DNA of 64,000 nucleotides from Blasia pusilla. Its lineage: Eukaryota; Marchantiophyta; Marchantiopsida; Blasiales. The notes beneath the pieces are model-generated. The model saw only the letters and a program-made list of their open reading frames with translations, had not been told where the DNA came from and did no database searches. The stretch spans positions 19,530,001 to 19,594,000 of the forward strand of contig CM114275.1 in the NCBI GenBank assembly GCA_050084515.1. The letters run 5' to 3'. A program made the position numbers and the translations under genes. How positions within the stretch are numbered: position 1 is the stretch's first letter; each line of letters starts with the position of its first letter. This document shows, piece after piece, positions 49,370-58,740 of this stretch.

Positions 49370-50131
49370 GTACTCAATCTGGTCGTAAAAGAACTTGCAC
49401 TTGCCTGGATGTAGCTTCAGCCCATGTAATTGAAATTGTCAAAACACCTCCTCTAGATGTCGCTCATGCTCCTCAATTGGGGCGTTAAAGACTACAATAT
49501 TATCAATATAATACCTAGCAAAATCCAGACCAGCCAATATCCTATCCATGACCCTCTAAAACTCAGTCGGGGCGTTCTTTAACCCAAATGGTAAGAACTG
49601 CCACAAGTACAAACAATCCTTCCCGTAAGGATTGATGCCCCAAAATGTTGTCTTCTGCCTGTCTTCCAATCTCATAGGCAGCTAATGATATTCGGCTCGC
49701 AAATCCAACGAACGGAAGACCTTTGTGTGACCAATCGCATTAAAGATCTCCTCAAGGGTGGCCATGGCATACCTATCAAACTTTGTCTGCCGATTGATAA
49801 GTCGGTAATCCCCACACATCCGCCTATCCATCCAGTTGCCATACACATCCTTCTTGGCGGGCATGACAATGGCAAATGAATACTCCCCATACGACATCTC
49901 CACTAGTTTTGCTCCGACCAAGTCTTGGCCCCTACTGTGAACCAGCGCCCTCTCCATATGATTGTACTTGTAGGTTCGTCCGAAGATCGGCGTATCACTC
50001 GACAACTCAACGCGGATCCTCGGTCCCTTCAGCGTACGCAAATCCTCCATGCTAAATGCAAAGCAGCTCCTATAACTCCTGAGGAACTGATGTATCCAGT
50101 GCCGCTCTCCTCGTGTCAACTTAGGGCCCAT
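49370..50131 (-). pseudogene. Reverse transcriptase of element A, catalytic site mutated
   Basis: Open from 50,131 to 49,682, then broken. Motifs: FAIVMPAKKDVYGNW, RRMCGDYRLINRQT, ATLEEIFNAIGHTKVFRSLD, LRAEYH (usual YHQ), a PFGLKNAP-type block near 49,580 and YYIDNIVVF near 49,500. The catalytic Y-x-D-D box reads Y-I-D-N, so this copy cannot be an active polymerase. Stops at 49,680 and 49,560. Confidence 0.88.
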
Positions 50132-50497
50132 ATTTGGCTCCCAAGTCTCTGTCGTGACTACAGTAGGACTCTCTAGCGCGTGTATCAGTGGTTGCTATGG
50201 TGCAACCCCGTCTCAAACAACAAGACTCAACCGCTCTCGTGCAACCAACTCCAAACTCTGATCTCCTCCACGTGCAGTGCCCGGAACCACACTCGATGTT
50301 GTGGCTATCATCTCCTGGCGTACCTGCAAAACATCCCAAGAAGTCCAAGGGTGTCTCTCCCGATCTCCCCTCGTGTATAGATCTCCTCGGGTCTCGCCCC
50401 TAGCCACTATCTCCACCGTCTCGGTAGGCATGGGGCTCACCAACGCAACCACTGTGATCTGTCGCGATCTCATATGGCGCTGCTCAACCACTCCCAA
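50132..50497 (-). pseudogene. Linker between methyltransferase and RT
   Basis: A Glu/Arg/Thr-rich open stretch (50,497-50,213) without recognisable domain. It joins the methyltransferase motif X region to the start of RT and is probably an interdomain linker of the polyprotein. Confidence 0.45.
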
Positions 50498-50509
50498 ACT
50501 GAGGATTCA

Positions 50510-51420
50510 TGTCAAGCAGTTTAGGTCCATCCCCTGACCCAAGACATGGCGTCGTGATGCCTCTGACACTGACGGTACTACCGTCACTCTTGTGGGAAAT
50601 CCCACTGCTCGCTCTCTCTCGTCGGCGTTCGGCTCCACCAACTGATGAACCTAGTCATCCCAAACCAAGCCAAGACCGGCCTCCTTGTGTGCATAGGAAG
50701 CGGGAAAAGTCACAAACGTGGGCAAGGCTGCCCGTGCCCTAACTACCTTGTTGACCACAATCAACAATGGTCGATCATCGTGCCTCACTTCCTGCGATCA
50801 ACGACCTGGATCCTGAATGGAATCCACTAACAAATGGGAGGGGCGCTCCACTCTCGCAAATGCCCTCCCTAACATCGCATCGGGCACTAAGTTGGTCCAC
50901 CATAGACGCGGGCGATGGGCTCTAGAACCTACACTCGCCACATCCAAGAACATTGCTCGGCCGATCCACGCATGCACCTGATGAGCACTCGTCACCACCC
51001 GTGACCTCGAGTCTCCTAAGATCGGCACATTCTCCATAATGTAGGCTAGAGAATGAGACTGGTGCTCGTGCAACTTCTGTAAGACCCTCAACATCTCCCA
51101 AAATAACGTGGACCGAGTATCAGCCAACCCGTTGCCTCGTTCGACACTCGATTGGCCCTGACATGGCCAACCAGCAATGACCAAATCAATGGTCCCTACC
51201 CGCTCTAAATCCTGCGCCCCTAGCAATGAAATATCCCTCGGTAGGGAAGTCTAGTACCCCTATACTATGGACGCAGACAATAAGTTGGGAAAATATAGGC
51301 GTAACTGCGCCACATGTCATAGTGAGACGCGCCTTGCAACATCATCACTCTCCACATATAGGTACTGCTGCACTCGCACTTCTGCCTGCAAAAGAGCAGC
51401 TAGCTGACTCCCAGTAATCC
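50510..51420 (-). pseudogene. Cytosine-C5 DNA methyltransferase domain inside the gypsy polyprotein
   Basis: Reading the minus strand, the C5-methyltransferase motifs follow in canonical order. The end of motif I is GSQLAALLQAEV; motif II region is QYLYVESDDVARRV; motif IV is IAGWPCQGQS with the catalytic Pro-Cys (Cys codon 51163-51161); motif VI is AYIMENVPILGD with the ENV triad (about 51,034-51,026); motif VIII is SRAHRPRLWWTNL; motifs IX-X are EPNADERERAVGF and RRHVLGQGMDLNCL (about 50,640-50,525). The SAM-binding FxGxG part of motif I is missing, apparently deleted where the protease-like segment joins. About five stops or frame changes occur, so it is inactive here. Length, about 300 codons, fits a minimal catalytic domain. 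The order excludes the permuted plant DRM type and fits DNMT3-like or prokaryote-like enzymes. Confidence 0.88.
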
Positions 51421-52129
51421 AGGGAAAACCCCATGGGATATAACACTGCTCCACCAACCAAGACGTTGTAGGACTCTGCATCAGTCACTATTGCCTTGGC
51501 TCGCACCACGGACTCATATGTAGGATGTCCCAGGAAAATCCTCACCACGACCTCCTGTCAGATGATATACTATGTGGTACTCGCTCCACCCAAGGATGTT
51601 TGTATCCAGAATGGACAACGCTCCACATTGGCTCTCGTCAAGCCCAATCCTATGAATGCGCTTTCCCCAACATCAGGGGTTGCGCTCCTAAATCCATTAA
51701 AACGCATTGCGGACTAAAAGCTCTACCTCCGAGACTCGCCAACTGGAAGACCTCTCCTCGGTTATCTAGCAACACAACACCAAGAGAAGCCATGGCAAGC
51801 TCTATCGCGGGTCTAGCGGGCATCTCCGCCATCCTAGCGGCCGCAGCCTGCCATGAATCTGACGTGGATGGCCTAAGCATCCGCTCCAAGGGCAGGTCCA
51901 TCACCTCCTCTCCAATCACCTCTAAACGTGATGCAGGAACTCCAACTCCACGCTCACATAGCATAGCGGCCAGCCGAAATGCCTCGGCGGGTGTACCCCC
52001 CAACGTCGTAACATCGGAAGCAAAAAATAAAGGAGCGCGGTACACAACGGTGGTCGTCCCCAACAACGTGCTCAACATATGCCCCTCTTGAGCATCAACA
52101 ATAGGAGTCATCGCACTTGCTTCTCCCAT
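51345..52129 (-). pseudogene. Protease-like region of element A
   Basis: 52,129-51,650 is open: TTTVVYRAPLFFASDVTTL, an Ala-rich helical segment, then AIELAMASLGVVLLDNRGEV and VLMDLGAQPLMLGK. The last resembles the aspartic-protease turn, with Asp-Leu-Gly in place of Asp-Ser/Thr-Gly. After a break, 51,548-51,345 reads IVTDAESYNVLVGGAVLYP, matching the C-terminal half of retropepsin-like folds. The segment then runs straight into the remnant of methyltransferase motif I. Confidence 0.6.
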
Positions 52130-52261
52130 CGCCCTCTATGCCTACACACCAACAACATCACCATCCCTCCAGGAACTCTAATCGGGACCCATCAATGGGG
52201 TCATCAACGCTTCGGACAACGTGAAAGACTAAGGAAGCCTAGTCTGTTTTCTGGCTTCCCC

Positions 52262-53793
52262 TCACTATGGATCCAACTCTGCCGCTGCTCCATGTGTCAC
52301 AACTATGGCGGCCTCCATCTGGGCAACCCTGCACATCCAACTAGGATCCTCCATATCTCTCGCTGCTCCATATGATGTCGATGCCACGGATCCGACATCG
52401 GGTAACCTCAATGCCATAGCGGCAATCTGCTCTTGTAGTTGCTGTATCTGAGCAACCATCCCAGTTTCACGTCCGGTGTCTCCCTCGGCGCATCTAGGTG
52501 GTGGTACTCTACCTCCTCCACGGGCAGCTCCACCACCCTGTCGGGTAGCTCGAGCTCCTCGTCCCCCAACGAAACCACCTGGCGCACAATCTCTAGGCCC
52601 ATCCGGACCGGCTACTTGCTCTGGTGCCCTCTATGGCCCTTGGTCCAGACATAACTTAGGATTTAAACTAAAACACATGGCGCGTGTATGATCATACCTC
52701 TAAAAATAGTCACACTGATAACCTCCTGGTACAGCACCATCTCCTCCTCCATGCTGAGGCACACATCCATGACCGTGACGAGTGCAATCGCACTGATGAT
52801 GGGCTCCACCACATGACCAACAAGTAATAGTAGGCGGCTATTGTTGGGCCGCATATGAAGGCACTGGTCTCTGTGGCACGGCCTCCCGGTAGCCTCCCTG
52901 AGCTCCTGGTGCTAGAGTCAACCTATCTCGGAATCCACGTTGCTGCACAGGTTGTGCAACCAATCGTGACTGCTCTCGCCCAGAACCCATGGTGGCTACG
53001 CTCTCCTGTGCCATGTTGCGCTCAATGTTCTCGGTGGTCCTAAAAATATCTCTCAATGTAGGGGAGGTGTTCATAAGAAGCACCCCTTCCCGCACCTGTG
53101 TCCGCAGGGTCCGGTTGAGCATCGCGTACCATGAGTGGATAGCCTAAGCGTCTGTCACCCCTTGAGTGACGTTGATCAACTAGCGTAAGCGAGTGTAAGC
53201 CTCATGCAAACTCTCACCTGGGCGCCTCTGGAACTCGTGGATGCTCCGCAACTTCTCCGTCTGTACCTCCTAGTAGCTTGCCCTCAACTCAGCAAAGAAC
53301 TCAACCACATCGTTGAACCTGGGACGAACCCGACTAGACGGTGCAATTGCTCCAGTGCGAGTGACCCCTCCTAAAACTTCACTAGTGGAAGAGGAAGTAG
53401 CCTCTCCTGACTCCTCCTCCTCATTTGGGAATGGCTCCGTCATGACACATAATGTGGGTCATAGTAGAGCCTCCACGCCTCGATCTCACGTGCATATCTC
53501 TGAGAGAACTCATGGTAATCATCCATGGGTGCCCCCTCTAAATGCTGGAACATACTGTTCCATGTTGTAAATGGGTTGAACTCTCTAGAGTTCCTAGCCC
53601 ACTAGGAGTTGCACCAACTCCTAAACTCTGCTATGAAATCGTGCAACTCAATTGTGCCTACTGCACTTGAAAACCTACGTGGTCCTCTACCCCGGTCGTC
53701 CATCTCGTACGCCCAACTGGTAGGACCACTCACAATGTGTGGCGATGTGCTCACAAACTCCTCTACACCCTCCCCCTCATCTGACAATGACAT
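52262..53793 (-). pseudogene. gag of element A, decayed
   Basis: The N-terminal stretch (53,793-53,602) is acidic and ends IELHDFIAEFRSWC. About 53,240-53,160 has RRPGESLHEAYTRLRQL, the helical core typical of retrotransposon gag. 53,122-52,838 has RTLRTQVREGVLLM and TTENIERNMAQES. A Cys/His cluster CWSCGGAHHQCDC (about 52,830-52,790) resembles a zinc knuckle with off-standard spacing. The C-terminal part is Gly/Arg/Pro-rich and ends in a Gln-rich helix (MVAQIQQLQEQIAAMALRL). Several stops. Confidence 0.72.
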
Positions 53794-53799
53794 AGAAGG

Positions 53800-55338
53800 A
53801 GGTCGAGGTGGTCCCTCACGTTGAGACCCTCGAAACCTCGCGCCACTCCGCGTAAAACCTCTAGAGCTACTCTCGGGTTCATCACCTGCCTCTCAAAGTC
53901 CCGAACGGACGCCGTGATGACCCTCGTGCCCCTCTCACCCGATCACTCTCAACCTTGCAAGTAATCCCTCAATCACTCATCCCAAACATTCGGCACTCGA
54001 CCTATAATCTCCCTCCCCGAGACCTGTAACGTGCGGCAACACGCGTAGTAGTGCGGCAAATCGACCAGGCTATCATCTCATCGGCAACCTACCCTCAACT
54101 CCGGACATCCCACACAGATCTATGTCCCCTAAACCACATACATGAATGATCGTACTCCTCTCGTACTGACGCTGCTCAACCTCCTTGATGTGCGGCGCAG
54201 GTCGAGCGGTCTAGTGCGGCACTGGAGGAACGGAATGGCTATGAATAGCACGACACTCGGGAGAGGGTGCAGCACTCGACGGCATGCCCTCCTCAATCAG
54301 TAATTCACACGCTCTACTCCTTAGTGAAGGAGTGGTTCCGCGATTGAGACGGTGCGGTGCGGCCACGAGCGGCACGACGCAGCAATCGGTGGCGCATTGC
54401 GATTACGGGCATCACGGCACGGTACTCGATCGTCGTCGAGCAGCTACCAATCATAACATAGCAATATGAAATCAAAACTGAAACACCATAACTGGAGGTT
54501 ATCTGCCATCATTGGTTAATGATGAAATTGCGATGACGGTGGCGGCCAAAACAAAGTATGTGGTGGCGACGCAAGTCAGAGAATCAATGAACGTCGTGGA
54601 AGACCCTCCACTCCGTAATGGCAGAAATGGCAACCAAAGGGTGGGCAACGGACGGTGGACCGTTGACGGTGATGGTTGACCGTTGATGGTGACAGTCAAC
54701 GAGTGACAATGATGGTTGACCATTGACGGTGATGGTAGACCATTGATGGTGACTATGACGACGACGGCCGCCGCCGGCATGGCGGCTGGTTTAGGGTTTG
54801 AACAATTTAACCCTAAAAATCGCCTAGCAATGGCAGTTTTGCAAGATTAACCATAATTGTTTTCTCGCAACTCCAAATTATGCATTGTTTATTGCACAGC
54901 GTGCACAACTTCATGATCTACAAGAGCGTCAAAAAATATTTAGAATCGGACATTCCAGTAAAAATAGAGGGGGCTGTCGTAAAGCCCAATGTCTCTTTCT
55001 CCTACACAAAATTTGGCGGTGCTTCCGCTCTGATTTCTCCCAAAAAAATGTAAAACCTTTAAAAATACAAATTAGTAAGATACATGGTGCTCCCGAGAGC
55101 GCCGACATGGGGCAACCCGCCCCCATAATCAGTCCCTATCAGAAAATTGGGCAGCGCTTCCGGGCGCCACTCTTCCATACGAAATATTGGCAAATGCAAA
55201 GAATAATCAAAGCAACCCTTGCTCCGATGAGCACTCCCATGAGCCACTGAATGGGGAATACGGTCCCCAACCTGCAAAAATAGTGAGTGACCAGCGAGCT
55301 CCCCATGAGGCTCTCTCACTCTCTCATTCTCTCTTTGT
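53800..55338. other. Leader of element A, non-coding
   Basis: Lies between repeat X and gag. Contains the GGTGATGGTTGACC minisatellite (54,648-54,760) and no recognised domain. No primer-binding site matching a common tRNA was seen next to repeat X. Confidence 0.5.
54648..54760. repeat. Imperfect minisatellite in element A leader
   Basis: About five imperfect copies of a 20-24 bp unit resembling TTGACCGTTGATGGTGATGG. Confidence 0.75.
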
Positions 55339-55842
55339 AAAGTAAGATCCAATTTCTCTCAACACCATCTCACACCATAGCTTTCAAAGGTGTGCACTCT
55401 CTCTCTCATGTCAAACCAAACCCACTCTCCTAATGAGAGGCTTGAGTTACACTCACAAGACAAGGGACCATAGCTCTTCCGCCTTATACCAAGAGGTGCA
55501 ACAAAGAGAGAATGAGCTCTCAAGCTCTCTCTCTTGGAGGTATACCCCTTTCCCTCTCCCAAGCCCTCTCAATGGTAACCTATACTCGCAGGTCATCTCC
55601 TTGGCTCTTGACCTACTATAGCGGGTCTAGGACCACTTCCCAAAGTGGAAATTCAACTATCCCCAACATAGAAACTTACCCGAAATAGTAATTTTCTCTA
55701 TATGGCTCCAAATGAGCCGAAACAAAGGAGAAACCTGCTCTCTCAGGTTTCTCGGGCCTCAACAAGTCATCCTTGACCTCCTCTGCGTGTCCTCCACTAC
55801 TCGTGCAGACGCTCTACTAGATCCCACCGATCTATCCTAACA
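55339..55842 (-). repeat. LTR-like repeat X, 5' copy of element A
   Basis: 504 bp, TGTTAGG at its minus-strand start (55842) and TTTACA at its end near 55336, so TG...CA as in LTRs. Very similar to 46234-46736. A purine-rich stretch (AAAGGAGGTTGAGATGA) lies just upstream on the minus strand, so it could also be the 3' LTR of the upstream copy B shared in a tandem arrangement. Confidence 0.68.
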
Positions 55843-55941
55843 ATCGTGATAAAAATCATCTCAACCTCCTTTACGAGACAACCCTCAAGTAGAGTTTTCT
55901 CTAGGGTGAGTTCCCTCACGTTACCCCTTGCTCTCCATCAC

Positions 55942-56160
55942 AAAAATTCATCCATCTCTTGCTGACGTCTTGCCATGATGGATTCATATGCCCTCCTCCA
56001 CTGCTCCGTGTGGTCAACCATGGTAGCTCTTTGTCTTAGATGGAGTTCATTTCTGGCAATCGATTCATTCATAATCCTCTCCATCTCCCTGTTAAGTCTC
56101 TCATGCTCCTTTGAGAACTGTTGATGCTTCCCTTCAAACTGTTGAATTCCGCTTCCAAAT
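55942..56160 (-). pseudogene. Coiled-coil ORF fragment between element B and repeat X
   Basis: About 72 open codons ending in TGA at about 55,942: IQQFEGKHQQFSKEHERLN, then REMERIMNESIARNELHLRQ and RRAYESIMARRQQEMDEFL. Strongly charged heptad-like helix, no known domain. It follows a degenerate copy of repeat R (56248-56287). It may be the end of an extra ORF of the family or a captured gene piece. Confidence 0.45.
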
Positions 56161-56247
56161 CAAAATTAAGTGCGTTGGGAATTTTTTATCAAACTCTCCA
56201 ACTATGATAGAGGAGAAATAACCTTGCAGTTATCGAGAGCACTTTGT

Positions 56248-56287
56248 CGTGCGCATACATATCGCTACACAACATACATCGCTGGTC
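56248..56287 (-). repeat. Repeat R, partial copy in element B
   Basis: On the minus strand contains GATGTATGTTGTGTAGCGAT and ATGTATGCGCACGAC, as in the other R copies; the rest of the unit is degenerate up to about 56,400. Confidence 0.7.
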
Positions 56288-56399
56288 ACATCTACACCAC
56301 ACAACACCGATCTTCCCCACACACGGGTAGATCCCCACATGTACAGAAATCAACTCATACATATACATGGAGATCACACAACCGCCCCCCTAGGTGGTA

Positions 56400-57646
56400 G
56401 TTGGATTACCCTAACTCCAGATAGAAAATATCACATCTCTCTGACATGACCTATACCTACGTTCAGAAGATGATAACCTGCTCCACGAATGGTCGCGTAC
56501 CTCAATGTATCTCTATGCTGAGCAAAAGCTAAGTTCTCAAAGGCCATAGGCATAACTCTACGAAAAATCTCCGCCCTTTGAGAACACGCTTGTATCCTTG
56601 CATCGAGATCATCAAGATCTAACACCTCTGCCATGTCACGTCGAATAGCTGCAAGTAAATCTGGCTCTCTCCCAAAGAGCAAAAAGTACAGTGAAAATGA
56701 CACCAAGGATGTGTGCCGACTAAAGCGTTAACCCATAGCCAACCATGGCAACAGTAGGTCCCACTCCCTCAATTGTCCCCGCTGCAAGCCATACTTGCGC
56801 AATCCTCTCTTCATCGTTTGTACTACCCTCTCCGCCAACCCATCCGCCTCATGATGATCTCTGGACATGGTGCGGTGATCTATCAACGCCTGATCACACA
56901 AGGTCTAAAACTCTCCCCTGAACTCGGTACCCTGGTCAGTCAACACCTCCGCCGGTGCACCAAAAAAACTAAGCATACGATCTAGAAACGCATAAGCTGT
57001 TCCCTCGCTCGCCTAGTTTGATAGTGCCACCAACTCTATCCACTTGGAGAAATGCTCCACTATGACCAACACGTATATGTGATGATGCCCCGTCAATGGC
57101 AAAGGTCCCGCAAAGTCTAAACTCCACCGATAACCTAAACCCATAATCGGCAAAGGATCTAACTGTGGAGTGGGAGCATTGAAGGATGCTCGCACTTTGT
57201 CACATACCATACATCTGGCCACAAATTGTTGTACCCCAATATGCATGTCGCGCCACCAATACTGAACTTGGAGTAAGCTATAAGAACGCTTCATTCCAAA
57301 ATCTCCCAATTCCTCATGGGCATGTCGCACTACACGTGCTCGTTGGGAAGGATGAGGTACTACTCGTATCCTACCATCTCCCCATACATGCAAAATGTGA
57401 GTCCCCTCCCACCAGAACCTCCTAGCTCTCTGTAGGATTTGATCCCGCTCCCTAGCACTCATTGTGCTCACTATGACCAGTGTACAAGAACTCCACAACC
57501 TCCACGTTGTCGTGGATATCACAACCGCCTGTCGCCTCCTCACTCACCTTCGTATCCAAAGACTCATCATCCAACCCCACCACTGGAGTCATCACTTGTG
57601 ATTGACCTACCATAGTCAACCAAGAAAGATAGGCAGATGCATGCCA
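56400..57646 (-). mobile_element. Element B (same family as A), integrase part
   Basis: 57,543-57,013 carries the post-RNase H linker, zinc domain (HAHEELGDFGMKRSYSLLQ, ARCMVCDKVR) and start of the integrase core (YRWSLDFAGPLPL). After a stop the core continues near 56,930 with EVLTDQGTEFRGEF, where the second catalytic Asp is intact, unlike element A. 56,706-56,431 is the integrase C-terminal part (LLFGREPDLLAAIRRD, DTLRYATIRGAGY). It then jumps into repeat R, so the PHD module has been deleted. It is separated from its RNase H part (63,595 onward) by element C. Confidence 0.85.
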
Positions 57647-57651
57647 ACCGG
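57647..57651. repeat. Target-site duplication, left (ACCGG)
   Basis: ACCGG directly left of element C; the right partner is GCCGG at 63590-63594, one mismatch. Five bases is the usual gypsy length. Confidence 0.7.
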
Positions 57652-58004
57652 TGTAACTCTCTAGCTCACGTAACCACTCTAGAGTTGCTCAAAGGTAGAA
57701 TGCCCTCAAGGCCTCTCCTCTTCCTTTATATACTTAGAGATAGGTACAATGAAGACAAATTAGCTCTACCTATCCTTATGCCACATGTCCTACTCTCATA
57801 GTATGAGAGAATCTCCTTTGGAGTCTAATGTCCCAACCTCATCTTCCTCAACCTCATCCTTATCTCCCTTTTCACCAACCTATGGCCCCACTCTCATCTT
57901 TATCTCATGTATCTTGTCTTTTCTCTTTTTTATTGATTCTTTCCCACTTATGCGCTTCATGTCATAGATTCTAACTTAACTATGACTAACAAAGGATGGT
58001 TACA
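57652..58004 (-). repeat. 3' LTR of element C, 353 bp
   Basis: TGTAAC...GTTACA ends. Contains a TATATAC box-like sequence (about 57,728) and matches 63237-63589 with about six differences. Confidence 0.95.
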
Positions 58005-58006
58005 AA

Positions 58007-58015
58007 CCTCCCCCC
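58007..58015 (-). promoter_or_regulatory. Polypurine tract of element C
   Basis: GGGGGGAGG on the minus strand, three bases from the LTR start, the usual place for plus-strand DNA priming. It begins right after the chromodomain stop codon at 58018-58020. Confidence 0.85.
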
Positions 58016-58017
58016 AT

Positions 58018-58740
58018 TTAAGACACAACGTCCTCGTTATGAGAACTTTCAAACTCTTGCACTATTAATGGTGCATTCGCCAAGTTGGCTGAGGGTTCCC
58101 ATGTGGCCTCAAATAGTGGATATCTTTTCCATTGGACCAAATATTCAACTCGTTGGTGATGAGCTCCTCGAGTGCGTTTCTTCAAGATACGTTCCACTTC
58201 AAATTCTTTATGATCTCCGACTATTTGAGGTAGTGGTGGAGTGACAATATTGTCCTTAAATCTCTTAGGGCGTGGAATAAACGGTCGAAGAAGAGAGACA
58301 TGAAACACATGATGGATTTTCATATGCATCGGTAGGTCTAGCTTATACGCCACGGCGCCCACTTTTTGTAGGATAGTGAAAGGCCCAATATAGCGAGGAT
58401 TAAGCTTACAAACTCCTACTAATGATAAATTGGTTGTTGCTAACCAAACCTTGTCCCCTTCACAAAACTCGACATCTTGACCATGAGCATCTGCATATTG
58501 TTTTTGTCGATTTTGGGCAATAACCAACTTCTCCTTAGCAAGTTGAACCCCTTTCTGAATTTGGTCCACAAACTCATTAACGGCAGCTACCTTTGTAGGT
58601 TCCCTCGGACTTTTCCCTATTCGAGTGAGACTAGAAGGAATTCAGGGATGCTCGCCATGCATTAAAAAGAACGGTGTGATCTTAGTGGAAGAGTTCATGG
58701 AGTTATTGTATGAGAACTCTACTAAGGGTAACAATGAGTC
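58018..58740 (-). pseudogene. Integrase C-terminus and chromodomain of element C
   Basis: After a stop at about 58,740 the frame resumes and is open from 58,569 to 58,018 (183 codons). It has the GPY/F module (LNPRYIGPFTILQKVGAVAY, then LHHVFHVSLLRPF-type IHHVFHVSLLRPF) and a C-terminal chromodomain: FEVERILKKR, VEYLVQWKRYPLFEATWEP, then a helix. Aromatic residues of the methyl-lysine cage are partly present (Tyr and Trp in the VQWK and TWEP strands). Chromodomains of this class direct integration to heterochromatin marked by H3K9 methylation. Confidence 0.9.

Larger units (their letters stand above)
46234..55842 (-). mobile_element. Element A: Ty3/gypsy retrotransposon with DNA methyltransferase and PHD finger
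   Basis: A 9.6-kb minus-strand element bracketed by repeat X. Order in the element's direction: X, non-coding leader (55,338-53,800), gag (53,793-52,262), protease-like (52,129-51,345), C5 methyltransferase (51,420-50,510), linker, RT (50,131-49,370), RNase H (49,369-48,677), integrase (48,642-47,480), PHD finger (47,440-47,069), 3' tail, R, X. The pol order protease-RT-RNase H-integrase places it in Ty3/gypsy. Stops occur in most domains, and RT and integrase have lost catalytic Asp residues. Its GC content is visibly higher than the flanking DNA. A second copy (B) lies immediately upstream and a deleted copy at 32.4-33.6 kb, so this is a family and not a chance join. Confidence 0.82.

Noticed and set aside
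51525-52091. 188-codon plus-strand open frame
   Set aside because: Shadow of the protease-like region of element A on the opposite strand.
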